Below are positions 8,830-18,189 of a DNA stretch of 21,245 nucleotides, piece after piece (the first letter of the stretch is position 1; every line of letters starts with the position of its first letter). The stretch is taken from positions 150,197-171,441 of the forward strand of contig NW_014577377.1 in assembly GCF_000485595.1 (NCBI RefSeq). The letters run 5' to 3'. The notes beneath the pieces were generated by a model. That model searched no databases, had not been told where the DNA came from, and saw only the letters and a program-made list of their open reading frames with translations. Source of the stretch: Priapulus caudatus. Its lineage: Eukaryota > Priapulida > Priapulimorpha > Priapulimorphida > Priapulidae. The translations under genes and the position numbers were made by a program.

Positions 8830-9739
8830 GATACGAGCGAGAAAGATAGATATCAGGTAAGAAACGTGCGCGTTCGTGGTGCAGGTTGTTTGTGTTTGGT
8901 GTGGTGCGAGAAGAGGTGTGTGCAAGCCCGAGAATGACAGAAATGACTAAACAAGTTAGAATAAGTCAACTTATTTCGGGTTTTGTCCTCACTGCCGCCC
9001 AACTAAGAAAATATAAACTGCTACAGCCTCCGAATAATTAATCGTATAGCCTCATGAAACCCGCCTTCTCGTTGACGGATGACAATAACAAAATCGATAT
9101 CGCAATTTAACACGTTAAGGTCCGTTTGCGCGTGAACACCGTCCCAGGCAACCCGGTGACGTCACAGTGCGAGTCATTTTCAAATATTTTTTCACATTTT
9201 TACTCCGCAGCGCAACTTGAGCCACCTTTCGCTTGCTTTGCTAATAACGTAAAAGGACTACACGGGAGTTGAGCGGATAACAGCACGATACATTAGTAGG
9301 ATGAGCAAGACAAATGTGCGTGTGGGGCGTGTCAGGCCGGTCGCAGAGCGGGCCGAGTTCATCTCCATGGGCAAACGCCAGTGTACGGCGTTTCTTTTGA
9401 ACGCTTTTTACGCTACGCACACACGCACACGCGCGCGCACCACACGTTACGCCACGGGATAATATATGCGAGATCAATCAAATCCATGTTAAGATTTCAA
9501 GCCTCGCCTGAGCGGCGGCAACTTGATCGAATCATTAACGCTAATGACTAATCAATTTTTTGTTCTGAAAAAACGTGATGGCAATACATGCTGACAAGCC
9601 CGTCTCCGGAACCTGACGGAGCGCGCTAGTCAGCTTTCTATGAATCGCAGTTGCAATGACCTTAAAATGCAGGCCGTTATGATACCGCGGAGAGGAGCTG
9701 CTGTCCTTAGGAGCGGTTAGGCTGTGCGCCGCAAGTGCC
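8830..9739. other. Spacer, unit 1, with CRE-like palindrome
   Basis: No gene is called. TGACGTCA, the full CREB/ATF consensus palindrome, lies at 9157-9164 within GTGACGTCAC and is kept in unit 2 at 17602-17609. A short alternating CA/CG run (about 9415-9440) also recurs. A minus-strand frame at 9241-9477 (78 codons) has no recognisable features and is not open in unit 2. Confidence 0.55.
9157..9164. promoter_or_regulatory. CRE-like TGACGTCA, unit 1
   Basis: Perfect 8-base CREB/ATF consensus inside a 10-base palindrome, GTGACGTCAC. It is conserved in the other unit although the surrounding bases differ by several indels. Function is not shown. Confidence 0.3.
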
Positions 9740-10676
9740 GTCCATCCCCCCCATCCTCATTGTCATAACCTCCTCATCCCCTTGCTCCTCATCCCGCAAT
9801 CTGTTATCCTGCATTGTCATCCATCCTCAGTTCCCGATCTCACCATTATTGTATCCCCCAATCCTGCATTGTCACCCCATCCTGCATTCTGCATGCTTCA
9901 TCGTCATTGTCATCCCCCTCCTCATTCCATTGTCATCACTATCTCAATCCTCATTGTCAACCCCCATCCTCTATCCATCATTGTGCACCCCGATCCTCAT
10001 CCTCCAATTGTCACACCCATGCTTTCATCCTCATTGTGTCACCGCCCATCCTCATTCCATCCTCATCCTCATTTGTCATCTCCCATCCTCATTCCCATTG
10101 TCATCCCTATCTTATCCTCATTGTCCCCGACCCTCGTCATCCTCATTGTCACCCATCCTCTGCATCCTCATTGTCACGCCCCATCGCTCATTCTCCATCC
10201 TCATCCTCATGCACCCCATCCTCATTCCCATCTTCATTCGTCATTATCATCCCCATTATCATTCCATCGTGCATCCTATTCATTCCTGCATTGTCAGCCT
10301 CGCTCGTCACGCCTATCTTTATCGTCATCCACATCTTCATCTTCATCTCCATTTTTATCCCTATCCTCATCCTCATCGTTATCTGCATTTTTATCCCTAT
10401 CCTTATCCTCATCCTCATCACAATCTTTATCCCAGTCTACATCCTCATCTTCACCCAAGTCCACATCTCCATCCTCACCCTCATCACAATTTTATATCCC
10501 CGGGTCTTCGTATCCTCATCTTCATCCAAGTCCGCATCCTCATCCTCATTACAATTTTTTATCCACTTGCGTATCCCCATGCATATCCATCCCAGTCCGC
10601 ATCCCCATTTTCACCGCAATTTTCATCTTCATCCCCCTTTGCAATCCCTATCCTCATCTTCACTCCCATCCGCAGC
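9740..10676 (+). repeat. CATCCTC minisatellite, unit 1
   Basis: A pyrimidine-rich array of about 0.94 kb built on ATCCTC hexamers. The first half has an 18-base theme (CATCCTCATTGTCACCCC). The second half (about 10310-10660) has a longer theme alternating CATCCTCATC runs with ATTTTTATCC. The plus-strand Pro/Ser/His-rich frames of more than 300 codons are repeat by-products. The minus strand reads GATGAGGAT, which would be Asp/Glu-rich, but in no consistently maintained frame. Confidence 0.95.
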
Positions 10677-12646
10677 CTATAATCTCCGTCGCCCGTGTCT
10701 CCCCGCATCCCGATTCTCAGCCACGTCTTCATTATCATACGCAACGCCATCGCCGCTGTCATGCCCACGTTTCCTCTAAACCTCATACTCCACCGAATTG
10801 TCAATCGCACGTGCTCCCCCCACCGATCACGCGGGAAAAAGGTCGTCGCCGCTGGAGTCGTCACCGTCGACCAGCAATCGGGTTTCTTAATCTCGCTCGC
10901 CGTTGACAGCGAGTGTCGCTGTATTTTTGTTTCTCTGGCTCGAGTGTTCGTTCGCTGTCGCGCTATATGAGGTCGCGCAGTACGGTTATTCATCGTTGAC
11001 CCATATGATCTCTTTTACCCCGAATTCATGAATTCGGCGGACGCGATTTCTGTCTAATGGTACGGTAAATATGATGTGCATGACAGGCTGTGTCATCCAT
11101 TCGTCCATCGTCTCGCTGCGACTGACATGCATTAGAATCAGGAGTAGATAATAGGGAATTCCCTATTATCTACTCCTGATTAGAATGCATCTCGCCTGGA
11201 AATCACCACGGCCTAGACAAATAGAGAGAAATGACATGAGAGATAGAGAGACATGATAGATGGACTGCGAAGCGGGGCCTGGCGTATCATACAACAGTTA
11301 CTGCGTTACATGTGACTTGTTTATGTGTTAGTTTCTTCGCGCAATCGAGCGCTGCTTTTTCTCATACATTTTCTTCATTCTCTGGATGGAGTAACTGACT
11401 CTCTATGCAGGGACCTGCGTCCACCCTAGAGAATGTCTCCGTAGATAGAGGCACAGTGCTAAAGATGCCGCCCACTTCTCTCTACATTCTTCATGCTTCA
11501 CCTTTCACGGGTTTCTTCTCCTGAACACGTTAATTTTCATATTCGTCTCTGTCACGTTCATGTTACATCATCGCGCGTGCAAAATAACTGGCCAGCAAAA
11601 AAACTGGCCGCATTTTTACAGCGCGCAACCTCATTAGATCGGACTTAATTCAAAGCTGCTTGTGAAAATGCTTAAGTAAGTACGTGTTTTTAAGCCGTGT
11701 AATCATCATAAACGCTAGTTTGCTAACGGTGTCAGACCTGCCACGCGAGTAAATCGACATCAACGCTAAACACTCGTGCTGTTAGTAGTAGCGCCAACAT
11801 ACTGATGAGGAGCTACAGACAGCAAGGCTAGCCTAACGGCAAAGTTCACATTGTGCAACACCTCATAACAGGCCACCACGCATCGAAGTACTACACGATA
11901 TGTATTAGGGCGGCCACGCGACAAAGTCACCACTGCACGTATCATGCGTAACACACTGCAACAGGCTACCGTGTTAACGCTGTGTTACTCTACACATTCC
12001 ACAAAGACAACTCCGTGTCCAGTATAACACGCAGTGCTACACATTCTATTATGAGGACAACCACGTATCAACGTTAACACTGCGAAACACCTTACCGCAG
12101 GCTAGCACACATTAAACATACTACCGCCTAACTCCTTATACAACAGGACCGGCCAACATAAAAGTTAACGCTACCTTGGGTCATAATTACTCTATGTTAA
12201 TATCATTTATGCAGGCTAATGACCCATTCACCCTATTACTTCACAGGTTTATAACTCCATAGGCAGCACCAATAAGTATTCGGTACATAGGAGTAGAGTA
12301 GAATACGCCATAACTTCTTAACGTTTTAACGTATACAATCGGCAGAAACACCAACACAAATAAATCCGTAGATTCAGCATAAATCCGCTATTTATTGAAT
12401 TTGAAGTACACTATTGCCGTAATCGAATTCGCACTAATCTAAGCACGGATGAACGTGGCTTCACCGATGACATCATCGGCGTTTACTCGCGCATGCGCGT
12501 CATTCGCCCCGTATCTCTGCCCCGAAGCGACCCTCCCTATTAGCTTAATTTCAAAAACGCGTGCTATCATCACTCGACATAACTAGACAGAGGGCACTCA
12601 AAAAGAGTGCATACCTCCGCGAGCGTGTAACATGTATACATGTGTA
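10677..12646. other. Terminal spacer of unit 1
   Basis: About 2 kb of mixed DNA, conserved in unit 2 with indels. It contains the 46-bp palindrome and a region (about 11740-12250) with recurring fragments such as GTTAACGCTG, AACACTGCGAAACACC and CAGGCTA, perhaps an eroded repeat. A perfect hairpin GCACTC-AAAAA-GAGTGC lies at 12594-12610. A possible plus-strand acceptor (CTCTCTATGCAG, ending at 11411) precedes a 37-codon frame, but that frame is not kept in unit 2, so it is not called. Confidence 0.5.
11136..11181. repeat. 46-bp perfect palindrome, unit 1
   Basis: Two 23-base arms meet without a spacer at a central GAATTC. The left arm starts AATCAGGAGTAG and the right arm ends CTACTCCTGATT. 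After two mismatched bases on each side the symmetry resumes as ATGCATT (11127-11133) and AATGCAT (11184-11190), giving a 64-base imperfect palindrome. It could extrude a cruciform. Confidence 0.95.
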
Positions 12647-12735
12647 TAACAGCTGGCTCGCTGCTGGCTGCTGCTGGCTGGACGCCTTAAGGCGAGCTGC
12701 TGCTGACTGGACGGCCTAAGGCGAGCTGGTGCTGA
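12647..12735 (+). repeat. GCT-rich junction repeat between units
   Basis: GCTGGCTCGCTGCTGGCTGC leads into a unit of about 30 bases present at least twice (GCTGCTGCTG[G/A]CTGGACG followed by the palindrome-like GCCTTAAGGCGA), with a third partial copy. It lies immediately before the cassette that opens unit 2, and its start reappears at the window end. Confidence 0.75.
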
Positions 12736-12755
12736 ATCGATCGCGCCAACGCAAA

Positions 12756-13049
12756 GGGTCGTTGTCGTAACAGGTACTACAGATATGTACCCGAGGTAGT
12801 TTTAGGTTGTTTAGTATTATGTTTATATTTTTATATGAGGTATGTTTATGGTTAGGATTAGGGTTAGAGTTAGGGTTAGGGTTAGGGTTAGAGTTAGGGT
12901 TAGGGTTAGGGTTAGGGTTAGGGTTAGGGTTAGGGTTAGAGTTAGGGTTAGGGTTAGGGTTCACTTCTGTAGTACAAGTCTGGTACACTTTGTGTATACA
13001 TATTTGTACCTCGGGTACATATCTGTAGTACCTGTTACGACAACGACCC
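12756..13049. mobile_element. TIR-bounded telomere-repeat cassette, copy 2
   Basis: The arms at 12756-12798 and 13007-13049 are exact 43-base reverse complements (outer ends GGGTCGTTGTCG / CGACAACGACCC, inner ends CCGAGGTA / TACCTCGG). The interior is about 208 bases: AT-rich, then 18 TTAGGG-type hexamers, then TCACTTCTGTAGTAC sequence that partly echoes the inverted arm (CTGTAGTAC). Similarity ends sharply at the outer left edge. No open frame of its own exists. Confidence 0.8.
12850..12957 (+). repeat. Interstitial telomere-type block, 18 hexamers
   Basis: Eighteen GGTTAG-register hexamers: fourteen perfect, three AGTTAG and one GATTAG variant. The variants are interspersed, which argues for an established internal array rather than a fresh telomere end. 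It is three times longer than the unit 1 block. Confidence 0.95.
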
Positions 13050-13170
13050 CTTGAGCATCAATAAGCCATCGATAAGCACGGCTATGATGACCGAGCTTGT
13101 GACGAAGACGCACAGAAACACACGGCCAGCAATCGATGTCATCGCGAATCACGCGCACGTACGTACGTAC

Positions 13171-13368
13171 CTTGCCCTGAGCATTTTCCGACACGCCCTC
13201 CAGCGTCAGGTAGAGCACAATGTGGTTGGGCACTTCCTGCAGCGCCGACGTCACTTCCTGCAGCCGTTGCCCGGCAACCAGCTTCACGAGACCGGCATTG
13301 ATTGGCTCCTTGCGTGCCACGTGTGGGCTTCGTTGTTTTCCATCGAATCTTTGCAGTGTCAGTTTCAC
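13171..13368 (-). CDS. 66-codon internal exon, unknown protein
   Basis: On the minus strand 198 bases stay open for exactly 66 codons between clear splice signals. Upstream is a CTAAC branch-point-like sequence, then CTGTTTATGCGCTTCAG as acceptor. Downstream is GGCAAG|GTACGTACGT as donor. The product starts VKLTLQRFDGKQRSPHV, includes EPINAGLVKLVAGQRL and a hydrophobic strand-like stretch NHIVLYLTLEG, and ends ENAQGK. Codon use is rich in GTG, CTG, CTC and GCC, unlike the surrounding repeats. I do not recognise the family. The frame enters and leaves in phase 0, so skipping or duplication would keep frame. The roughly 85 bases upstream (about 13375-13460) also look coding in a shifted frame, so the true exon may be longer if the assembly has an indel here. 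Confidence 0.65.
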
Positions 13369-13649
13369 CTGAAGCGCATAAACAGGTTAGTCGACACAAG
13401 GTGGATAGAATTCCCTGCCGTCAGTTCCAGTCGGCGCAGTGCATCCAGCGTGGTTATTGCACGTTTCTATGTAGCGAATGCGATAGGAAACCTATGCTGG
13501 CAAGATATGTGAGACGTACGCAGCAGCAATCACACCGTACAGACAAAGTACAAAAACCTGTAAAATGTTACCATTTCTGAGCGAAATCGGCGCAATAAGT
13601 TGGTTGTTACTTACGGTGCTGCCTTAAGGTATAGTGCCCGCTTTGTACC
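13369..13649. other. Sequence upstream of the exon, unit 2
   Basis: This is the intron or exon extension upstream of the minus-strand exon, matching 4865-5140. On the minus strand, frames through about 13375-13460 lack stops for 30 or more codons but are out of phase with the exon. A one-base indel would join them. A possible second acceptor (GCTACATAG) lies near 13470. Confidence 0.3.
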
Positions 13650-13667
13650 ACACGCACGCACACGCGC

Positions 13668-13723
<56 letters not shown>

Positions 13724-13766
13724 GCGCGAGCGCGTACCCCCCCCCACACACACACATACATATATA
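13650..13766. repeat. CA/CG dinucleotide tract, unit 2
   Basis: A long ACGCACGC run with CGCGCGCG segments, a C9 homopolymer at 13738-13746, then ACACAC. It alternates purine and pyrimidine through most of its length. It differs in length and order from the unit 1 tract. Confidence 0.88.
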
Positions 13767-14011
13767 TATTATACTCCTGATCATCGGAAACACTAAATCT
13801 GTTTAACCGACAATCGTGCTTGTAAAACAAACTGTTTTATCATTGTCGCAATACCCATAGAAACAGCAAACATCGCACAGAGCTGTGTAAAAAGCACATC
13901 AATCAAACAGGATTATCGCTATTAGTTAGTAAAACAATCGCTTGATGAAGATGAAGCTGCTAATTGATTCTCGCGCAAAGTGAGCGGGCTGCGGATTATA
14001 ATATAATCGTT
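13767..14011. other. Spacer, unit 2
   Basis: Counterpart of 5263-5510 with scattered indels. No gene was recognised. Confidence 0.6.
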
Positions 14012-14572
14012 GAGACGTCACGAAGGTGACTTAGAGACCACGAAGGTGACTTAGAGACCACGAAGGTGACTTAGAGACCACGAAGGTGACTTAGAGACCA
14101 CGAAGGTGACTTAGAGACCACGAAGGTGACTTAGAGGACCACGAAATGTGACTTAGCAGACCTACGAAGGTGCTGTTAGAACCAAGGAAGTGAGCTTAGA
14201 GACCACGAATGGTGATTAGAGACCGAACGAAGGTGACTTAGAGACGCCGAAGGTGACTTACGCGCAGCGAAGGTGATTAGAGACCACGATAGGTGACTTA
14301 GAGACGCCGTAAGGTGACTTAGAGAGCCACGTAAGGTGAACTTAAGACTGATCGAAGGTGACTTAAGGAGACGCACGAAGGTGACTTTAGAGACGCACGA
14401 AGGTGAACTGTCGAGAACTTACGAAGGTGACTTAGAGACGCACTGAGGTGAACTTAGAGACCACGAAGGTGACTAGAGACTACGAAGGTGACTAGAGACC
14501 ACGAAGGTGTACTAGAGACCACGAAGGTGACTTAGACGTCACGAAGGTGACTTAGACGTCACGAAGGTGACC
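14012..14572 (+). repeat. 20-bp minisatellite, unit 2
   Basis: About 28 copies of the same 20-base unit as 5511-6110. The first six or so and the last few copies are perfect, and the middle is degenerate in the same way as unit 1. GACGTCACGAAGG variants again mark both ends. Confidence 0.95.
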
Positions 14573-14694
14573 TATCACTAAACTACGAGCAATAACCGTC
14601 AGGTACAAAACTGCCCGAGGCTATCACTTACGAAGAAATAGCTGCATGCAGCAGCGCATTTCAGTTAAGCAACACCGGAGCAAGAAGCCTACTG

Positions 14695-14755
14695 ATTATA
14701 TATTATATATATATATATATATAATATATATATATAATTTATAATATATATTATT
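14695..14755. repeat. AT palindromic block, unit 2
   Basis: About 61 bases of alternating A and T, counterpart of 6240-6302 with a small length difference. Confidence 0.9.
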
Positions 14756-14871
14756 CAGCACTGCCAGTCTTCGTTGTTCGTTGAAACTGGATTGATCCGT
14801 CTACAGCGATAAAAAATGCACGTGCGGTAAAACATCTTACACTACCTGTTTACGGCTTCATAATACTGTAA

Positions 14872-16375
14872 GGACAAATACCAATGTAATGAAAATAACG
14901 AATGCAGCGCACAGGGGTACGGGCGGACAAATAGCAACGAACGAATGCACGCACAGGCGTACGGCGGACAAATACACGAACGAATGCACGCAAAAGGCCG
15001 TACGGCGGACAAATACACGAAGCGAATGCACGCACAGGCGTACGGGCGGACATACACGAACGAATGCGGGCGCACAGGCGTACGGGCGGACAAATACACG
15101 AACGAATGCACGCACAGGCGTACGGGCGGTACAAAATAACGTAACGAATGCATCGCACAGCGCGTACGGCGGACTAATCACGAACGAAGCGCGCACAAGG
15201 CGTAACGGGCGGACAAATCCGACGATGGCGCACCGCACAGGCCGTACGGGCCCGGAACCAAATAACACAGAACGAATGCACGCACAGGCAGTAAACGGGA
15301 GGACACATCCAACGAAACGAAAATGCACGCACAGGCGATATCGGCAGGACTAAATACACGAAACGAAATGCAACGCACAGGGATAACCGGCGGACAAATA
15401 AACGACGAATCACGCACAGGCGTACGGGCGGACAATACACACAACGAAAATGCACGCAACAGGCAATACGGGGACAAATAACGAACGAACTGCGCGACCG
15501 AACAGACATAGGGCGGACAATACAACGAAGACGAATGTCGCGCACCAGGCTCGGGCGACAAATACACGAAGCGACGCACGCACCCAGGCGTACGGCGGAC
15601 AAATACGAAAAAAGCGTACGGCGGGACAAATACAAAAAAAGCCTAGCGTACGGGGCGACAAAAATACACGAACGAAATGCACGCAAGGCGATACGGCGAC
15701 AAATAACACGAACGAATGCGCGCACAGGCGTAGCGGGCGGAACAAATACACACGAATGCGGCGCACAGCGTACGGGCGGCAACTCACGAAAAAAACAGGC
15801 TAACGGGCGGACAAATACACGAACGAATGCACGCAGAGGCGTACGGTGCGGACAATGACAGCGGAACAATTGCACAGCCAGGCGTACGGGGCGACAAATC
15901 CAGCAACGATATGCGGCGCCGAGGCGTACGGCGCGGACAAAATACACGAACGAATGCACGCAGCAAGGCGTACGGCGGCACAGTAACCGACACGATGCAC
16001 GCACAGGCGTACGACCGGCGGACAAATACACGAAGAATGCCCCACAGGCCGTAGGGCGGACAAATACACGACGAACTGCACGCCAGCAGGCGTCGGGGCC
16101 GCGACAATATACTCGAAAGATATGCACGACCACCGACGGCGTACGGCGGACAAATCCACGAACGAATGCACGCACCAGGCATACCGGCGGCACAAATACC
16201 GAACAAATGGCGCACATAGGCGGATCCTACGAACGAATGCACAGAAAATCACGAACGAATGCATCGCAGGCTACGGCGGACAAAATACACGAACGATCGC
16301 ACGGCGACGAGAGAAAATACACAACGAAGCACGCAAGAAAAAAACGAACGACTGAACGCACAGGCGTACGGCAAA
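14872..16375 (+). repeat. 40-bp minisatellite, unit 2
   Basis: Same unit and copy number as 6418-7920. A handful of differences occur in the first 300 bases. From about 15174 onward the sequence equals unit 1 at a constant offset of 8,455, including every irregular copy. The open frames on both strands (up to 347 codons) are repeat by-products. Confidence 0.95.
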
Positions 16376-16559
16376 GAAGAATCACACACAGGCTGCAACT
16401 GTTTCTTATACGATCAGATGAATTGAAAGGCAATGAGATTCCGCATTACTAAAATGCCCTGGTTCTCAGACATCACTTCGTTCGGCATTCATCTGCAGCA
16501 ACGAAATCGTATAATGTTCAGTGAAAATTCAAATACGCAGAAATGAAATAACGCGTCGA

Positions 16560-16694
16560 GGCGGAGAGCAGCGAGAAAGTGAAGAAGTTCAGCGAGAGAG
16601 AGAAAGATTAAAAGAGAAAGAGCGAGCGCGGCGTAGAGAGATCTAAGAGAGAGCGCGAGAGAAAGAGAGAGTCCAGAGAGAAAGAGAGGAGATG

Positions 16695-16751
<57 letters not shown>

Positions 16752-16753
16752 AA

Positions 16754-16784
<31 letters not shown>

Positions 16785-17190
16785 CATGAAGACGAGAGAG
16801 AGATAGAGATAGAGAGAGAGAGAGAGAGAGAGAGGAGATAGAGAGAGAGAGTAAGAGCGAGAGAAGAGAGAGAGTGGCAGGGAGAAGAAGAGAGAGAGGG
16901 CAAGAGAGAGAGATAGAGATTAGGAAGAGAGAGAGAGAAGAGAGAGAGAAGTAGAAGAGAAAGAGGAGACGAGAGAAGAAAAGAGAGCGGAGAGAGAGAG
17001 AGAGAGGTGATGGGGAAGAGAGAGAGAGAGAGAGAAGAGAGAGAGAGATAGAGATAAAAGAAAGAGAGAGAGGAGAAAGAGAGAGAGCGAGGAGGAGCGA
17101 AGAGTAGAGAGATAGAGAAAGAGAGAGAAGCGAAAGAGACAGAGAAAGAGAGAGCGAGAGAATAGATAGAGCGCGAACAGAGGAGAGAGC

Positions 17191-17238
<48 letters not shown>

Positions 17239-17284
17239 CGAGAGAGAGCGAGAGGAAGAGAGAGAGAGAAGAGAAGAAGAGGGG
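16560..17284 (+). repeat. Long purine-only GA tract, unit 2
   Basis: Identical to 8105-8829 at the same constant offset. The 245-codon Ser/Leu frame on the minus strand (16643-17380) is the translation of CT repeats. Confidence 0.95.
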
Positions 17285-18189
17285 GATACGAGCGAGAAAG
17301 ATAGATATCAGGTAAGAAACGTGCGCGTTCGTGGTGCAGGTTGTTTGTGTTTGGTGTGGTGCGAGAAGAGGTGTGTGCAAGCCCGAGAATGACAGAAATG
17401 ACTAAACAAGTTAGAATAAGTCAACTTATTTCGGGTTTTGTCCTCACTGCCGCCCAACTAAGAAAATATAAACTGCTTCAGCTCTCCGAATAATAATCGT
17501 ATAGCCTCATGAAACCCGCCTTCTCTTGACGGATGGACATACCGCTCGATATCGCAATTTACACGGTTAAGGTCCGTTTGCGCGTGAACACGTCACGCCC
17601 GTGACGTCACAGTGCGAGTCATTTTCAAATATATATTGTTCAGCAGTTTTACCTACCGCAGCGCCAATTGAGCCAGCCTTTTGCTGTGCTTTGCTAATAT
17701 ACGTAATAAGGACTTAACGGGATTGAGCGATAACAGGACAGACGATACATTAGTAGGATGAGCACGTGTGCGTGAGGCGTGTCAGCGTCGCAGCGAGCCG
17801 AGTTCATCCCATGGGCCCCACCGCAGTGTACGAGCGTTTCTTTTTAAACGCTTTTTACGCACGCACACACGCACACGCGCAGCGGCCACCACGAACGTCA
17901 CCCAACGGGATATATAGTCGAGATATCAAAAATCCATGTTCAGATTTTCAAGCCTCCCCGAGCGGCGCAACTGAATCGAATCATTACGCAATGAACCTAA
18001 TCAATTTTTTGTTCTGAAAAAACGTGAATGCAGATACAGCTGACAAGCGGCGTCTCCGGAACCTGACGGAGCGCGCTAGTCACTTTCTATGAATCGCAGT
18101 TGCAATGACCTTAAAATGCAGGCCGTTATGATACCGCGGAGGGGAGCTGCTGTCACTTAGGAGCGGTTAGCTGTGCGCCGCAGCTGCCG
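17285..18189. other. Spacer, unit 2, with CRE-like palindrome
   Basis: Counterpart of 8830-9739. Identity with unit 1 holds up to about 17475 and then gives way to frequent one-base indels. TGACGTCA is kept at 17602-17609. No gene was recognised. Confidence 0.55.
17602..17609. promoter_or_regulatory. CRE-like TGACGTCA, unit 2
   Basis: Perfect copy of the CREB/ATF palindrome within GTGACGTCAC, matching 9157-9164 of unit 1 in an otherwise indel-rich stretch. Function is not shown. Confidence 0.3.

Larger units (their letters stand above)
4315..12755 (+). repeat. Macro-repeat unit 1 (about 8.4 kb)
   Basis: First of two direct copies. Its cassette, exon, CA/CG tract, 20-bp minisatellite, AT block, 40-bp minisatellite, GA tract, CATCCTC minisatellite, palindrome and terminal spacer all reappear in the same order and orientation about 8,441-8,580 bases downstream. 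The left edge is set by loss of similarity upstream of 4315. The right edge is set by restart of the cassette at 12756. Unit 1 is shorter than unit 2, chiefly in the TTAGGG block and the CATCCTC array. Confidence 0.93.

Noticed and set aside
8188-8925. 245-codon Ser/Leu-rich open frame on the minus strand (and its copy at 16643-17380)
   Set aside because: It is the translation of (CT)n; a dinucleotide repeat avoids stops in every frame and the product has no complexity.
9241-9477. 78-codon minus-strand frame in the spacer
   Set aside because: Part of it runs through a CA/CG repeat and the unit 2 counterpart is interrupted; no recognisable protein features.
9735-10906. Pro/Ser/His-rich frames of 315-374 codons (and up to 399 codons at 18235-19434)
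   Set aside because: They come from the CATCCTC array, overlap in several frames, and lose register between the two units.
11412-11525. Plus-strand exon after CTCTCTATGCAG with a 37-codon frame
   Set aside because: The frame is not maintained in the matching stretch of unit 2 (19935-20050), there is no donor, and there is no codon bias.
12807-13028. Leu/Gly and Val/Arg repeat frames across the TTAGGG block
   Set aside because: They are translations of telomere hexamers and are not genes.
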